DNA of 57,229 nucleotides from Hungatella sp. UBA3048 (GCA_002367105.1 DFCS01000039.1:2962-60190); one strand, 5' to 3'. Shown: positions 35,275-43,521, numbered from the stretch's first letter. Notes: a model not told the origin generated them from the letters alone. Made by a program: numbers and translations.

Positions 35275-35324
35275 GCAGGTCAGAAATGTCTTGTTTTTAC
35301 AGACTATCTGACCTGCTTCTTTTT
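35275..35324 (+). terminator. Intrinsic terminator, second of the near-identical pair
   Basis: GCAGGTCAGAAATGTCT pairs with AGACTATCTGACCTGC and is followed by TTCTTTTT, 32 bases after the large gene. The segment CAGGTCAGAAATGTCTT is the same as at 27832-27848. The rest of the 419-base gap 35243-35661 holds the two inverted repeats, promoter and short leader frame listed separately. Confidence 0.9.
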
Positions 35325-35450
35325 ACGAAACTATGGAACGTGAAGAAAAAAAGATGTCTTTCATAATGCCATGATAAAGATGCGTAAATTGAATGGACTA
35401 TTGTAGAAAAATATAAGAGTAAATGTCGAAAATGATGGTGAAATTTGGAG

Positions 35451-35475
35451 TATTATTTCAATGTGTGAAATAATA
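35451..35475. repeat. 10-bp perfect AT-rich inverted repeat, possible operator
   Basis: TATTATTTCA and TGAAATAATA flank ATGTG, about 22 bases upstream of the -35 of the sugar ABC operon promoter. The low stability and lack of a following T-run suit a protein-binding site better than a terminator. Confidence 0.5.
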
Positions 35476-35489
35476 TTTCGTAATAATTG

Positions 35490-35512
35490 GAATTCTTTGA
35501 CAAAAAGAATTC
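35490..35512. promoter_or_regulatory. 9-bp inverted repeat over the -35 box, candidate operator
   Basis: GAATTCTTT (35490-35498) and AAAGAATTC (35504-35512) are perfect inverted arms around GACAA, and the -35 TTGACA lies across the left arm and spacer. A repressor dimer bound here would block RNA polymerase. No regulator gene is adjacent. Confidence 0.6.
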
Positions 35513-35525
35513 ATAAATATATAAT
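35497..35525 (+). promoter_or_regulatory. Sigma-A promoter of the amino-sugar salvage operon
   Basis: A perfect TTGACA (35497-35502) and perfect TATAAT (35520-35525) are exactly 17 bases apart, 137 bases before the first gene. It is the strongest consensus promoter in the window, so repression through the overlapping inverted repeat seems likely. Confidence 0.92.
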
Positions 35526-35554
35526 GGAAACAGTTATTAGGAAATGGTAGGCAT

Positions 35555-35641
35555 TTGGGCAGGGATCGCATTCCTATAAAGGCGGGGGAGAAGCTGGCAA
35601 AGGCACAGAAACATGTGCGTTACGCCATAGAGCAGATATAA
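35555..35641 (+). other. Short leader frame upstream of the solute-binding protein
   Basis: A 28-codon frame from TTG 35555 (LGRDRIPIKAGEKLAKAQKH, ending RYAIEQI) lies in the untranslated leader and stops 20 bases before the next start codon. It has protein-like composition but no ribosome binding site. It may be a remnant of an older gene or chance. Confidence 0.2.
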
Positions 35642-35661
35642 AAAATAATGGAGGAGAAAAC

Positions 35662-37077
35662 ATGAAAAAAAGAAAATTATCCGTACTGTTGGCAGCAGCC
35701 ATGATCGCCAGTACACTGGCGGGCTGCGGAACTTCCGCAAAGGGCACTGCGGTGCAGCAAAGCAATGGAAAAGACATTGTTAAGGCATTGCTTCCGCCTG
35801 TTTCTGCATCTTATCAGGATAAACTGATGGAATATGCAAAGGAATTTAACGAAGCCAATCCCGATTTGGAGCTGCAGATCACAACAGCAAGCTGGGAAGA
35901 CATTACGCAAAAGCTGGATGTTCAGGTAAACGCAGGATCTCCGCCTGATATCGCATTTATCGGTTCTAATGGGGTCACGAAATATCTGGACACAGAAATG
36001 CTGGTGGACATTTCCAAATATGCAGATAAGGATATGATAGAAGATTACAACGCGGACATTATAAACTATTTCAAAAACGGCGACGGGCTTTATGGTTTCC
36101 CTGCCTATGTGGAGGTACAGGCGATCGGCGGAAATAAAGCCATGCTGGAGGAAGCAGGAATTGACTGGAAGGAAATCCAGGAAAATGGCTGGACCTATGA
36201 AGAATTTCGGGAAGCCGTCAAAAAGGGCGTTGTAAAGGACGGAGACAGCTATTCCCGGTACGGCTTTGTCTTTGCCTGCTCAGGCGTAGCGGCAAAGGAT
36301 TATTTTTCGATTTTTGTAAAAAATGCAGGTATGCCTTCTGCCTTTAATAAGGATTTGAAGTATACATACACCAGCGGTCAGTTGGTTCCGTTCTTAAAAG
36401 ACGTCAGAGCCTTAATCGATGATGGCTCCATGCCGAAGGAACTAAGCTCCGTTGATGCGGGGAAACGATGGAACATGTTCTTAACCGGACAGACCATGAT
36501 CACCGGCAAGGGACTGTCGGTTTTTGAAAAGTCTGCTACCGATAATAATAAAAAGCTGGCTGCAAATGACGGAAGTGCAGTAGAAGGAAGCCAGGAGGTG
36601 GAATATATTGTATTGCCGGTTCCTACGTTCCAGGGAAATACCCAGCAGGCCCAGGGAGCGGTAGATGGATATGTGTGTTTCCGCGGAAAGGATGAACCAA
36701 GTCAGGAGCATTTAAAGAACGTAGCAAAGGCTGCCTATTTCCTGGCAAGCGGAAAAAGAGCGGCAGAAACCTGTCAGGAACTTTATATCAGCCCCGTATG
36801 CAAATCAGGAGAGGAAGAATTTGCAGCCCTTCCTCCCATGGAAGGCAAAAACGAAAATAATACAAAAGCAGTTAAAAATCTTGCCACTCAGGTTGCAGAA
36901 GCCCGACCTGACATTCCGGCTGATTTAGGGGCAAAGGCCATAAAAATTGAGGAAGAGGTTATTCTGCCAAAATTCCAGGGGTTATTAGCAGGAGAAATTA
37001 CTCCGGAGGAGATGCACGAAGCCATTAAAAAGGCCGCAGTGGAAGCGTTTGGGGAGGACGGCTGTGTCATGGATTAA
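35662..37077 (+). CDS. Sugar ABC transporter substrate-binding lipoprotein (family 1)
   Basis: The extracellular receptor of a CUT1-type carbohydrate importer. It has 471 residues. The signal peptide ends in a lipobox (ASTLAGCG, acylated Cys near residue 22), so the mature protein is membrane-anchored. The body has the SBP family 1 features AKEFNEANPDLELQITTASW and WEDITQKLDVQVNAGSPPDI. GGAGGAG precedes the start. It is followed by two permease genes but no ATPase gene, so a shared MsmK/UgpC-like ATPase must energise the system. The operon's enzymes suggest an amino-sugar oligosaccharide ligand. Confidence 0.93.
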   Translation: MKKRKLSVLLAAAMIASTLAGCGTSAKGTAVQQSNGKDIVKALLPPVSASYQDKLMEYAKEFNEANPDLELQITTASWEDITQKLDVQVNAGSPPDIAFIGSNGVTKYLDTEMLVDISKYADKDMIEDYNADIINYFKNGDGLYGFPAYVEVQAIGGNKAMLEEAGIDWKEIQENGWTYEEFREAVKKGVVKDGDSYSRYGFVFACSGVAAKDYFSIFVKNAGMPSAFNKDLKYTYTSGQLVPFLKDVRALIDDGSMPKELSSVDAGKRWNMFLTGQTMITGKGLSVFEKSATDNNKKLAANDGSAVEGSQEVEYIVLPVPTFQGNTQQAQGAVDGYVCFRGKDEPSQEHLKNVAKAAYFLASGKRAAETCQELYISPVCKSGEEEFAALPPMEGKNENNTKAVKNLATQVAEARPDIPADLGAKAIKIEEEVILPKFQGLLAGEITPEEMHEAIKKAAVEAFGEDGCVMD

Positions 37078-37198
37078 TGGGAAATGAGATCCATAGGTTT
37101 TTATGATTTACGGGCATTGGTAATCGTAACAGGTGCCAATGCCCATTTCTTATCTGGGGATCAGTATGCTATTAGAACGAAGGGAGAGGGGAAGGAGT

Positions 37199-38092
37199 AT
37201 GCAGACAGCAAAGAAAAGAAAGCGGTTAAACAACGATGCCAAATGGGGGTATGTTTTCGTATTCGTGCCCATTGTGTCGTTTATTATCTTCACATTATAT
37301 CCGGTAGTCCAGGCGGCAATTGTGAGCTTTCAAGCCTATAAGCCCCTAAAAACAGAGTTTGTGGGATTTGCCAATTACAGTAACACATTGAAAAACGGAC
37401 TTTTCTTTAAATCCATCTGGAACACTGCCATGTATACGGCAGTAACGGTGCCCATCTCCATCCTGGTGGCATTTTTCATCTCCATTCTGCTGGTTCCCTT
37501 TAAGAAAAGAAGCCAGTCATTTTTTAAAGCAGTATTTTATCTGCCCGGGATTGCATCGGGAGTAGCTCTCTCCTTTGTATGGAAATGGATATTTGATCCT
37601 CTGCCAAGCGGCCTGTTAAATTCGGTGATCCGGGCATTTGGGATCCAGAATCAGAACTGGCTTGGGAGCTCTCAAACGGCTATGCTGTCACTGATTATCA
37701 TGACAATATTCTCAGGTCTTGGTTCTACTGTCATTATTTATGTAGCTGCATTGCTTGGGATTGATCCCACTTATTATGAGGTTGCCAATATTGACGGAGC
37801 CACCTTTTTGCAGAGAATCAAATACGTAGTATGGCCTATGGTCAAACCGACCACTGTTTTTCTGACTATTACCGGAGTGATCAATGCGTTTCAGGCATTT
37901 CAGACGGCGTATTTAATGACAGGGGGAGGGCCCGATCATGCCACAACTATGGTAGGACTGCTGATATTTAACAATGCTTTCAAATATTTTAACTATGGGG
38001 AAGCATGTGCACAGGCATTATTATTGGCAGGAATCATTGCGGTCTTTGCAGTCTTACAGTTTAAGGTAATGGCTGCAGATGTTGAGTACTAG
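37199..38092 (+). CDS. Sugar ABC transporter permease (MalF/UgpA type)
   Basis: First membrane subunit of the importer, 297 residues from ATG 37199, which follows AGGGAGAGGGGAAGGAG; the open frame upstream to 37133 lacks such a site. Six membrane helices are visible. The EAA loop that docks the ATPase reads YYEVANIDGATFLQRIKYVV. MTGGGPDHATTMVG near the C-terminus is typical of CUT1 permeases. Confidence 0.93.
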   Translation: MQTAKKRKRLNNDAKWGYVFVFVPIVSFIIFTLYPVVQAAIVSFQAYKPLKTEFVGFANYSNTLKNGLFFKSIWNTAMYTAVTVPISILVAFFISILLVPFKKRSQSFFKAVFYLPGIASGVALSFVWKWIFDPLPSGLLNSVIRAFGIQNQNWLGSSQTAMLSLIIMTIFSGLGSTVIIYVAALLGIDPTYYEVANIDGATFLQRIKYVVWPMVKPTTVFLTITGVINAFQAFQTAYLMTGGGPDHATTMVGLLIFNNAFKYFNYGEACAQALLLAGIIAVFAVLQFKVMAADVEY

Positions 38093-38106
38093 GAAGGAGG
38101 GCTGGT

Positions 38107-38970
38107 ATGGGTTTATTCAGGCAGTATGGAGACGATCAAAAATATAAATCAGTGTTAAGAAACGGGGCAATGGCAGCCATCCTGCTATTCTTGGCCGTCC
38201 TGACTTTGTTTCCAATTTATTACATGGTCATCTCATCCTTTGGCCCCCCAAATGAGATTGGGGCAGCCAGTTATACTTTGTTTCCCAAATATGTAACTTT
38301 GGATTCCTATAAGTTCTTTTTTGGATTCAGCAAAAGCTCGTTTAGATGGATCGTAAATTCTATGATCGTTGCGGGCGTCGTCACGTTAAGCAATGTGGTC
38401 TTTGCCGGAATGGCTGGATATGCATTTGCAAAAGTAAGGTTTCCGGGAAGTAAGATATTATTTTTCCTGCTGTTGTTTGCGATGATGGTTCCCTATCAGG
38501 TCACGCAGGTTCCGTTGTACATATTGGTAGCCAATGTGCTGAAGCTGACAGATACTTATACCGCATTGATCGTGCCGTCTCTGGTCACCTTCTACAATGT
38601 ATTTATGGCGAAACAGTTCTTTTCTTCCCTTCCCACCTCTATTCTGGAAGCGGCAAGAACAGAAGGCTGCAATCAGTTTCAGATCCTGATAAAAATAGTC
38701 ATACCTATTTCAAAAACAATTTTATCCGTTATGGCGATCATGACCTTTATGGGCAGCTGGAATACCTTTTTCTGGCCGTTTCTGATATGCAACAATGAAC
38801 AGATGCAGACCATTCAGGTCGGGCTTAAAAACTTCAGTTTTGCAAACACCACTTATTTTTCACCCATGATGGCAGGGGCAACAATTTCGGCATTGCCTAT
38901 GTTTATTCTGTTCTTTACCTTGCAGAAGTATTTTCTGGAAGGCGTAACGGTGGGTGCGGTGAAGGGATAA
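38107..38970 (+). CDS. Sugar ABC transporter permease (MalG/UgpE type)
   Basis: Second membrane subunit, 287 residues, six helices. The EAA loop is LEAARTEGCNQFQILIKIVI, preceded by FMAKQFFSSLPTSI. The C-terminal QKYFLEGVTVGAVKG is the standard ending of the family. It lies 14 bases after the first permease gene with AAGGAGG upstream. Confidence 0.94.
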   Translation: MGLFRQYGDDQKYKSVLRNGAMAAILLFLAVLTLFPIYYMVISSFGPPNEIGAASYTLFPKYVTLDSYKFFFGFSKSSFRWIVNSMIVAGVVTLSNVVFAGMAGYAFAKVRFPGSKILFFLLLFAMMVPYQVTQVPLYILVANVLKLTDTYTALIVPSLVTFYNVFMAKQFFSSLPTSILEAARTEGCNQFQILIKIVIPISKTILSVMAIMTFMGSWNTFFWPFLICNNEQMQTIQVGLKNFSFANTTYFSPMMAGATISALPMFILFFTLQKYFLEGVTVGAVKG

Positions 38971-38994
38971 CAGGAGGAAAAAGGGGGTAATCAA

Positions 38995-39651
38995 TTGAAC
39001 GGACCGTTTGTAATAGGAATGGATGGGGGCGGGACCTCCACCACTGTAATGATAGCCGGACTTCATGGTGATCTGGTGAAAAAGTTCCGTTTAGGGCCTT
39101 TAAACATCAATGGACAGTCCAGGGAAGCGGCAGAACATACGTTGACGGATTTAAAGAGAGAACTGTAAACGTCAGGTATGAATATGAGTGACTGCAGAGG
39201 AATTTGCATTGGCGCCGCCGGAATCAGCAACCGTGATACGGCAAAATTGCTGACCCGGAATTTAAAAGAACAGGGGATGCAGGGAGTGATCAGGCTGGTG
39301 GGAGACCATGAAACTGCCCTGGCAGGTGCACTGGAGGAACCAGCCGGTGTCATACTCATTGCCGGGACCGGTTCCATCTGTTACGGGATCAATGAGTCCG
39401 GAGCTAAGTTCCGGGCCGGCGGCTACGGCCATATCATTGATGATGCCGGAAGTGCCTATGCCATCGGAAAGGATATTTTAAAAGCAGTGGTGAGGTCATC
39501 GGATGGGAGACAGGGGCAGACCGTATTGAAGGAAAGATTTCCCCAGCCGGAGATCATAAAGATGAGAGGGGAAGCTGCCCAGGGAGCCGTCAGGATCATC
39601 TTACGGGAGACAGCGGAAAGGAACGGATATGAAACAATACCTGGCAATTGA
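38995..39651 (+). pseudogene. Decayed BadF/BcrA-family amino-sugar kinase (MurK/NagK-like)
   Basis: A TTG-started frame with AGGAGG upstream encodes NGPFVIGMDGGGTSTTVMIA, the phosphate-1 motif of BadF/BcrA-type ATPases that include N-acetylglucosamine kinases and clostridial MurK. An in-frame TAA at 39166-39168 interrupts it. The same frame then continues with CIGAAGISN, VGDHETALAGALEEPAGVIL, IAGTGSICYGIN and the GGYGHIIDDAGSAYAIGKDI adenosine-binding region. After AVVRSSDGR the family's next 40 or so residues seem absent: the sequence passes almost directly to EAAQGAVRIILRETAE, normally much later, and then ends where the ROK gene begins. Full-length relatives have about 300-330 residues, this one about 218. 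A nonsense codon, an internal deletion and a lost C-terminus together indicate a pseudogene. Re-initiation at ATG 39178 would give only a fragment without the P-loop-like start. Confidence 0.8.
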
Positions 39652-40510
39652 TATAGGAGGTACTTCCATAAAGTACAGCCTTATGGATCTTGAATACAGG
39701 GTTCTTCATGAAGGAAGCACACCTACGGAAAAACTGCCGGCCGGGTTTCTCCGGCAGTTCATGGGGATCGTGGAAACCTATGTGAATCAGATAAGCGGCA
39801 TTGCAATCTGTATGGGCGGTTTTATCCATCCGGTAACAGGAGAAAATACGGATTTCAGCGTTGGGGCAAATTTCAGGGCGTATCGTTTAAAAGAAGAGAT
39901 AAACAGGAACTACCCAATTCCCGTTGTACTTGAAAATGACAGCAATTGTGCCGCATTGGGAGAAATGGTACGGGGAGCAGGAAAAGGGTTTAAGGATATT
40001 TGTATGGTCACCTTCGGAACAGGGATTGGCGGTGCCATCATCATAAACCGGGAATTATACCGGGGCAGCCACTTTAAATCCGGGGAAGTGGGATTTACCA
40101 GAGTGGGCCTGCGGAGTGAGGATGGAAAGCCGGCGGCAGAAGGAGCAGGAGCGACCTCTCTTCTGGTCAGAAAGGTATCGGAGATCCTTGGCAGGGAGGT
40201 GGATGGAGCATATATATTCAACCATCTGGGCCAGCCGGGCATCGACCGGATATACCGGGAATGGCTTTACAAGGGGGCAATGGTGATCGGTAACTTTGCT
40301 GTCACGGTGGATCCTGAAATACTGCTGATCGGCGGTGGAATCAGTGAAAATAAGATATTTATAAGGGATATGAAAGAAGCGGTATATGCCCTGTATCCCC
40401 ACCTGGAACCATATACGGCCATCGAGGCCTGTGAGCAGGGAAACATGGCTGGGAGAATGGGGGCCCTTTATTTATTGCTGCAAAGCGGAGAAGGAGGCGT
40501 TTGGTCATGA
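39629..40510 (+). CDS. ROK-family sugar kinase without the zinc motif
   Basis: Cytoplasmic kinase, 293 residues. The phosphate-binding motif YLAIDIGGTSIKYSLMD opens the protein, catalytic Asp104 lies in VVLENDSNCAALGE, and FGTGIGGAIIINRELYRGSH and DPEILLIGGGIS are standard ROK elements. After SGEVGF, where most ROK kinases have a Cys-x-Cys-Gly-x-x-Gly-Cys zinc site, there are no Cys residues. That absence is shared with beta-glucoside kinase BglK of Klebsiella, which phosphorylates disaccharides. The start lies 22 bases inside the end of the decayed kinase gene. Next to a GH4 gene, a role phosphorylating an imported disaccharide at the 6' position is reasonable inference. Confidence 0.88.
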   Translation: MKQYLAIDIGGTSIKYSLMDLEYRVLHEGSTPTEKLPAGFLRQFMGIVETYVNQISGIAICMGGFIHPVTGENTDFSVGANFRAYRLKEEINRNYPIPVVLENDSNCAALGEMVRGAGKGFKDICMVTFGTGIGGAIIINRELYRGSHFKSGEVGFTRVGLRSEDGKPAAEGAGATSLLVRKVSEILGREVDGAYIFNHLGQPGIDRIYREWLYKGAMVIGNFAVTVDPEILLIGGGISENKIFIRDMKEAVYALYPHLEPYTAIEACEQGNMAGRMGALYLLLQSGEGGVWS

Positions 40511-41823
40511 AAAAAGGTGTGAAAATCGTGGCAATCGGAGGAGGGTCCAGTTACACACCGGAGCTGGTGGACGGATTTTTAAAAAGGTATAAAACCCTGC
40601 CTGTGAAGGAGCTATGGCTGGTGGATATCCCTGAGGGCAAGGAAAAGTTACAGATTGTAGCTGAATTTGCAAAACGTATGATAAAAAAAGCAGGAGTTAC
40701 AATGAAAATCCATACAACCCTGGACCGGAGAGAGGCTCTTTCCGGAGCTGATTTTGTCATAACCCAGCTGCGGGTGGGACAGCTGCAGGCAAGAGTGAAA
40801 GACGAAAGAATCCCCTTAAAGCACGGGCTTCTCGGCCAGGAAACCAATGGTGCAGGCGGTCTGTTCAAGGGAATGAGAACCATACCGGTTATTTTGGATA
40901 TCTGTAAAGATATGGAGGAACTTTGCCCGGAAGCATGGCTGATTAACTTTACAAATCCGGTGGGCATGGTCATGGAGGGAGTGAACCGTTACAGCAGCTT
41001 CCGGAAGTTTATCGGACTGTGCAATGTACCTTACGGCATGCATAAAGCGGTGGCAGATCAGCTTGGCAGGCCCATGGAAGAGGTGAACGTCACCATGGGC
41101 GGTCTGAATCATATGGTTTACGTGACCAGAGTGGAAGCAGATGGAAAGGACATAACGGAAGACGTGGTCAGCCATTGGGGGGAAGGCGGCGTTGTGAAGA
41201 ATATAAAGGCAGTCAGCTGGGACAAAGATTTTGTAAAAGAGCTTGGAGTGCTGCCATGCTCCTATCACAGATATTATTATATGGCGAAAGAATATCTGGA
41301 AGAAGCCCTGGAAAAGTATGAAAAACATGAGACAAGAGCTGAGCTTGTGGAACAGGTGGAAAAAAAGCTGTTTGAGCTATACCAGGACCCTGGATTGGAT
41401 GAAAAACCGGAACTGCTTTCCCAGCGGGGCGGTGCTTATTACAGTGATTCAGCATGTAATCTGATCCATTCCATTTATAATGACAAGGGTGATATTCAGG
41501 TGGTAAACACCATAAACAGAGGTGCCATAAAAAATTTTAAAAATCATGAGATCGTGGAAGTCAGCTGCAGGATCACAAAGGAAGGACCGGTTCCGTTAAA
41601 TGGAGTGGAACTGCCATGGACGGTCAACGGTCTTTTGCAGCAGATCAAATCATTTGAAATAGCCGGATGCCGGGCGGCTATAACCGGAAGCCCGCAGAAG
41701 GCTTTGCTGGCACTTATGATCAATCCCCTGGTGGGCTCCCAGAAAGAAGCAAAGGCCGTGCTTTACGAGCTGCTGGAAGCACATAAAGAATATCTGCCTC
41801 AGTTTTTCAGCCATAAGGAGTGA
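40507..41823 (+). CDS. GH4 6-phospho-beta-glycosidase (NAD/Mn-dependent)
   Basis: Family-4 glycosidase, 438 residues, which cleaves by an oxidation-elimination mechanism needing NAD and a divalent metal. The NAD motif is IVAIGGGSSYTPELVDG. The metal-binding Cys lies in GLCNVPYGMHKAVA and the His in TMGGLNHMVYVTRV; NFTNPVGMVMEGVNR and SQRGGAYYSDSACNLI are also diagnostic. It groups with LicH/CelF/ChbF-type 6-phospho-beta-glucosidases rather than alpha-galactosidases. Its ATG overlaps the ROK stop (ATGA), with AAGGAGG nine bases upstream. ChbF of this family acts on deacetylated chitobiose-6-phosphate, relevant because a deacetylase gene lies two genes downstream. Confidence 0.92.
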   Translation: MKKGVKIVAIGGGSSYTPELVDGFLKRYKTLPVKELWLVDIPEGKEKLQIVAEFAKRMIKKAGVTMKIHTTLDRREALSGADFVITQLRVGQLQARVKDERIPLKHGLLGQETNGAGGLFKGMRTIPVILDICKDMEELCPEAWLINFTNPVGMVMEGVNRYSSFRKFIGLCNVPYGMHKAVADQLGRPMEEVNVTMGGLNHMVYVTRVEADGKDITEDVVSHWGEGGVVKNIKAVSWDKDFVKELGVLPCSYHRYYYMAKEYLEEALEKYEKHETRAELVEQVEKKLFELYQDPGLDEKPELLSQRGGAYYSDSACNLIHSIYNDKGDIQVVNTINRGAIKNFKNHEIVEVSCRITKEGPVPLNGVELPWTVNGLLQQIKSFEIAGCRAAITGSPQKALLALMINPLVGSQKEAKAVLYELLEAHKEYLPQFFSHKE

Positions 41824-41828
41824 TTTGG

Positions 41829-42809
41829 ATGAAATTTTTGGATCTGAACAAAGAGAATGCAGGAACCGCCTATGGATTGTTTGAAAATGCGGTCCGGTCA
41901 AAAGAGGTTTTATTCCGGCCCTTTGAAGGCCTGAGTGACTTTTACAGTTTTTTTATGGAAGGCCAGGCAGAAGAGGTACACAAAATCACCATTCTGGAGG
42001 AGCATGGCTGGGGATTTGCGTCCGGCTGCTTTTTAAGCGGCGAGAGCAGGGCCTATCTGTCAGTGATTGTTGTAAAAAAGGAAATGCAGAGACAGGGAAT
42101 CGGAAAAACAATGCTTGCCTGCCTGGAAGACAGACTACGGAAAGAAAGCGGAGTTTCAAGGATAGAAATCGTTTTCTTTAATCCCATGGCCTTTCCCTGG
42201 CAGATTCCTGGGAAAAAGACGGCAGATCATCCCAATGCTCCGGGAGTGGACGTGGGAAGCAATGCCTACCTTTTCTTCAAAAACTGCAGGTACCGGGATT
42301 ATGCCATGCAGAACAGCTATTATTTAGACCTTAATGATTATTCTGAGCCCGATTTTGCGGCAGACATCATAGAGGGGTTGGAAAAAGAGGATATTACGAT
42401 AGAAATCTATCATTCTGAAAGGCATTTTGGCATGGAAAAAATGATACATAAGTTCCAGAATCCTTTGTGGGAAAGAGACCTTCTGGGGGAGACGGCAAAG
42501 GGAGAAAACAGCCGCCCCATTCTGATTGCAGCACACAATGGCAAAGTGATCGGTTTTACAGGTCCGCTGGATGTAGAAAAGAGCGGAAGGGGATATTTTT
42601 GCGGAATCGGTGTGGATCCCGATTACCGGGGGAAAAGGATATCAACAATCCTGTTTTGCAGGTTATGCATAAGCCTGAAGGAAAAGGGAGCAGATTTTAT
42701 GAGCCTTTTTACAGGAGAAAATAATCCGGCAAGGAATATTTATGAAGCAGCAGGTTTCCGGATCGTGAGGACCTGGGCGGATATGAGGAAGGAATGGAAA
42801 GACGGATGA
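41829..42809 (+). CDS. Tandem GNAT-family N-acetyltransferase
   Basis: A 326-residue protein with two GNAT domains. The first has its acetyl-CoA loop around VVKKEMQRQGIGKTML (about residues 80-100). The second has FCGIGVDPDYRGKRISTILF, followed by ENNPARNIYEAAGFRIV near the C-terminus, the better-conserved catalytic-type domain. The start at 41829 has AAGGAG eight bases upstream. It is embedded between phospho-glycosidase and deacetylase genes, so acetylation of an amino sugar such as glucosamine-6-phosphate or a deacetylated disaccharide is a sensible guess, not shown by the sequence. Confidence 0.85.
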   Translation: MKFLDLNKENAGTAYGLFENAVRSKEVLFRPFEGLSDFYSFFMEGQAEEVHKITILEEHGWGFASGCFLSGESRAYLSVIVVKKEMQRQGIGKTMLACLEDRLRKESGVSRIEIVFFNPMAFPWQIPGKKTADHPNAPGVDVGSNAYLFFKNCRYRDYAMQNSYYLDLNDYSEPDFAADIIEGLEKEDITIEIYHSERHFGMEKMIHKFQNPLWERDLLGETAKGENSRPILIAAHNGKVIGFTGPLDVEKSGRGYFCGIGVDPDYRGKRISTILFCRLCISLKEKGADFMSLFTGENNPARNIYEAAGFRIVRTWADMRKEWKDG

Positions 42810-43510
42810 ATGGGGAAAGAACGTGCATCATGGCGATAGGAGGCCATGTGGGAGATGCGGAGCTGACATGCGGCGGTTTTCTGGCTACGATGGCACTTAA
42901 GGGTTACCGGATCGTTACCGTAGCATTGACCGGCGGGGAAAGAGGGAATCCTCCTGATAGAACTGTGGAAGAATACAGGATACAAAAAGAAAAGGAGGCC
43001 GTTTCCTTTGCAGCAATGCTTGGAGGGGAGGCGGTGGTATTCCCTTATACAGATGGAGAATTACCGGACAATGAGGAGGTAAGGTTTCGGCTTTGCGATA
43101 CGATCCGGCAATACCGTCCTGCTGCATTGCTGACCCATTGGAAGAACAGCATGCACAAAGATCATGAAACAACCCACAGGATCGTTAAAGACGCTCAGTT
43201 TTTCGCAGGACTGTCAGGACTTCAAAGGGAAAACAGCGCTCATTTTGCAAAAGGACCCTACTATGCGGAAAACTGGGAAGATTCGGCTGGCTTTGAAAAA
43301 TATATTTATCTGGAAGTATCGAAAGAAGGATTTGAACTATGGAAAAAAGCCATAGATACCCATTGGTTTGCCGTGCACAGTCCATCGTTTCCCTATAAAG
43401 AATATTATGAGCATCTAATGAGGGTAAACGGCTGTCTGGCAAGAACCGGGTACGCAGAGGCATTTGATGTGGATCAGGAACAAAAAAAGGTTGTATTATC
43501 AGAATTATAA
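42794..43510 (+). CDS. PIG-L/LmbE-family deacetylase with altered zinc motif
   Basis: A Zn-dependent N-acetylglucosamine-type deacetylase fold, 238 residues. The usual AHPDDxE motif is GGHVGDAELTCGG here: His18 and Asp21 (metal ligands) are kept, but the first Asp, the general base in MshB, is Gly20. The second motif HKDHETTHRIV supplies the third metal ligand. The family includes MshB, BshB and archaeal diacetylchitobiose deacetylase. It overlaps the GNAT gene by 16 bases. ATG 42806 is an alternative start. Activity is uncertain because of the missing Asp. Confidence 0.85.
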   Translation: MERRMNGERTCIMAIGGHVGDAELTCGGFLATMALKGYRIVTVALTGGERGNPPDRTVEEYRIQKEKEAVSFAAMLGGEAVVFPYTDGELPDNEEVRFRLCDTIRQYRPAALLTHWKNSMHKDHETTHRIVKDAQFFAGLSGLQRENSAHFAKGPYYAENWEDSAGFEKYIYLEVSKEGFELWKKAIDTHWFAVHSPSFPYKEYYEHLMRVNGCLARTGYAEAFDVDQEQKKVVLSEL

Positions 43511-43521
43511 AGAGGGTCAAT

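Noticed and set aside
35242..35661. Catabolite-responsive (cre) site before the salvage operon
   Set aside because: No match to the TGWAANCGNTNWCA consensus was seen; the inverted repeats have a different sequence.
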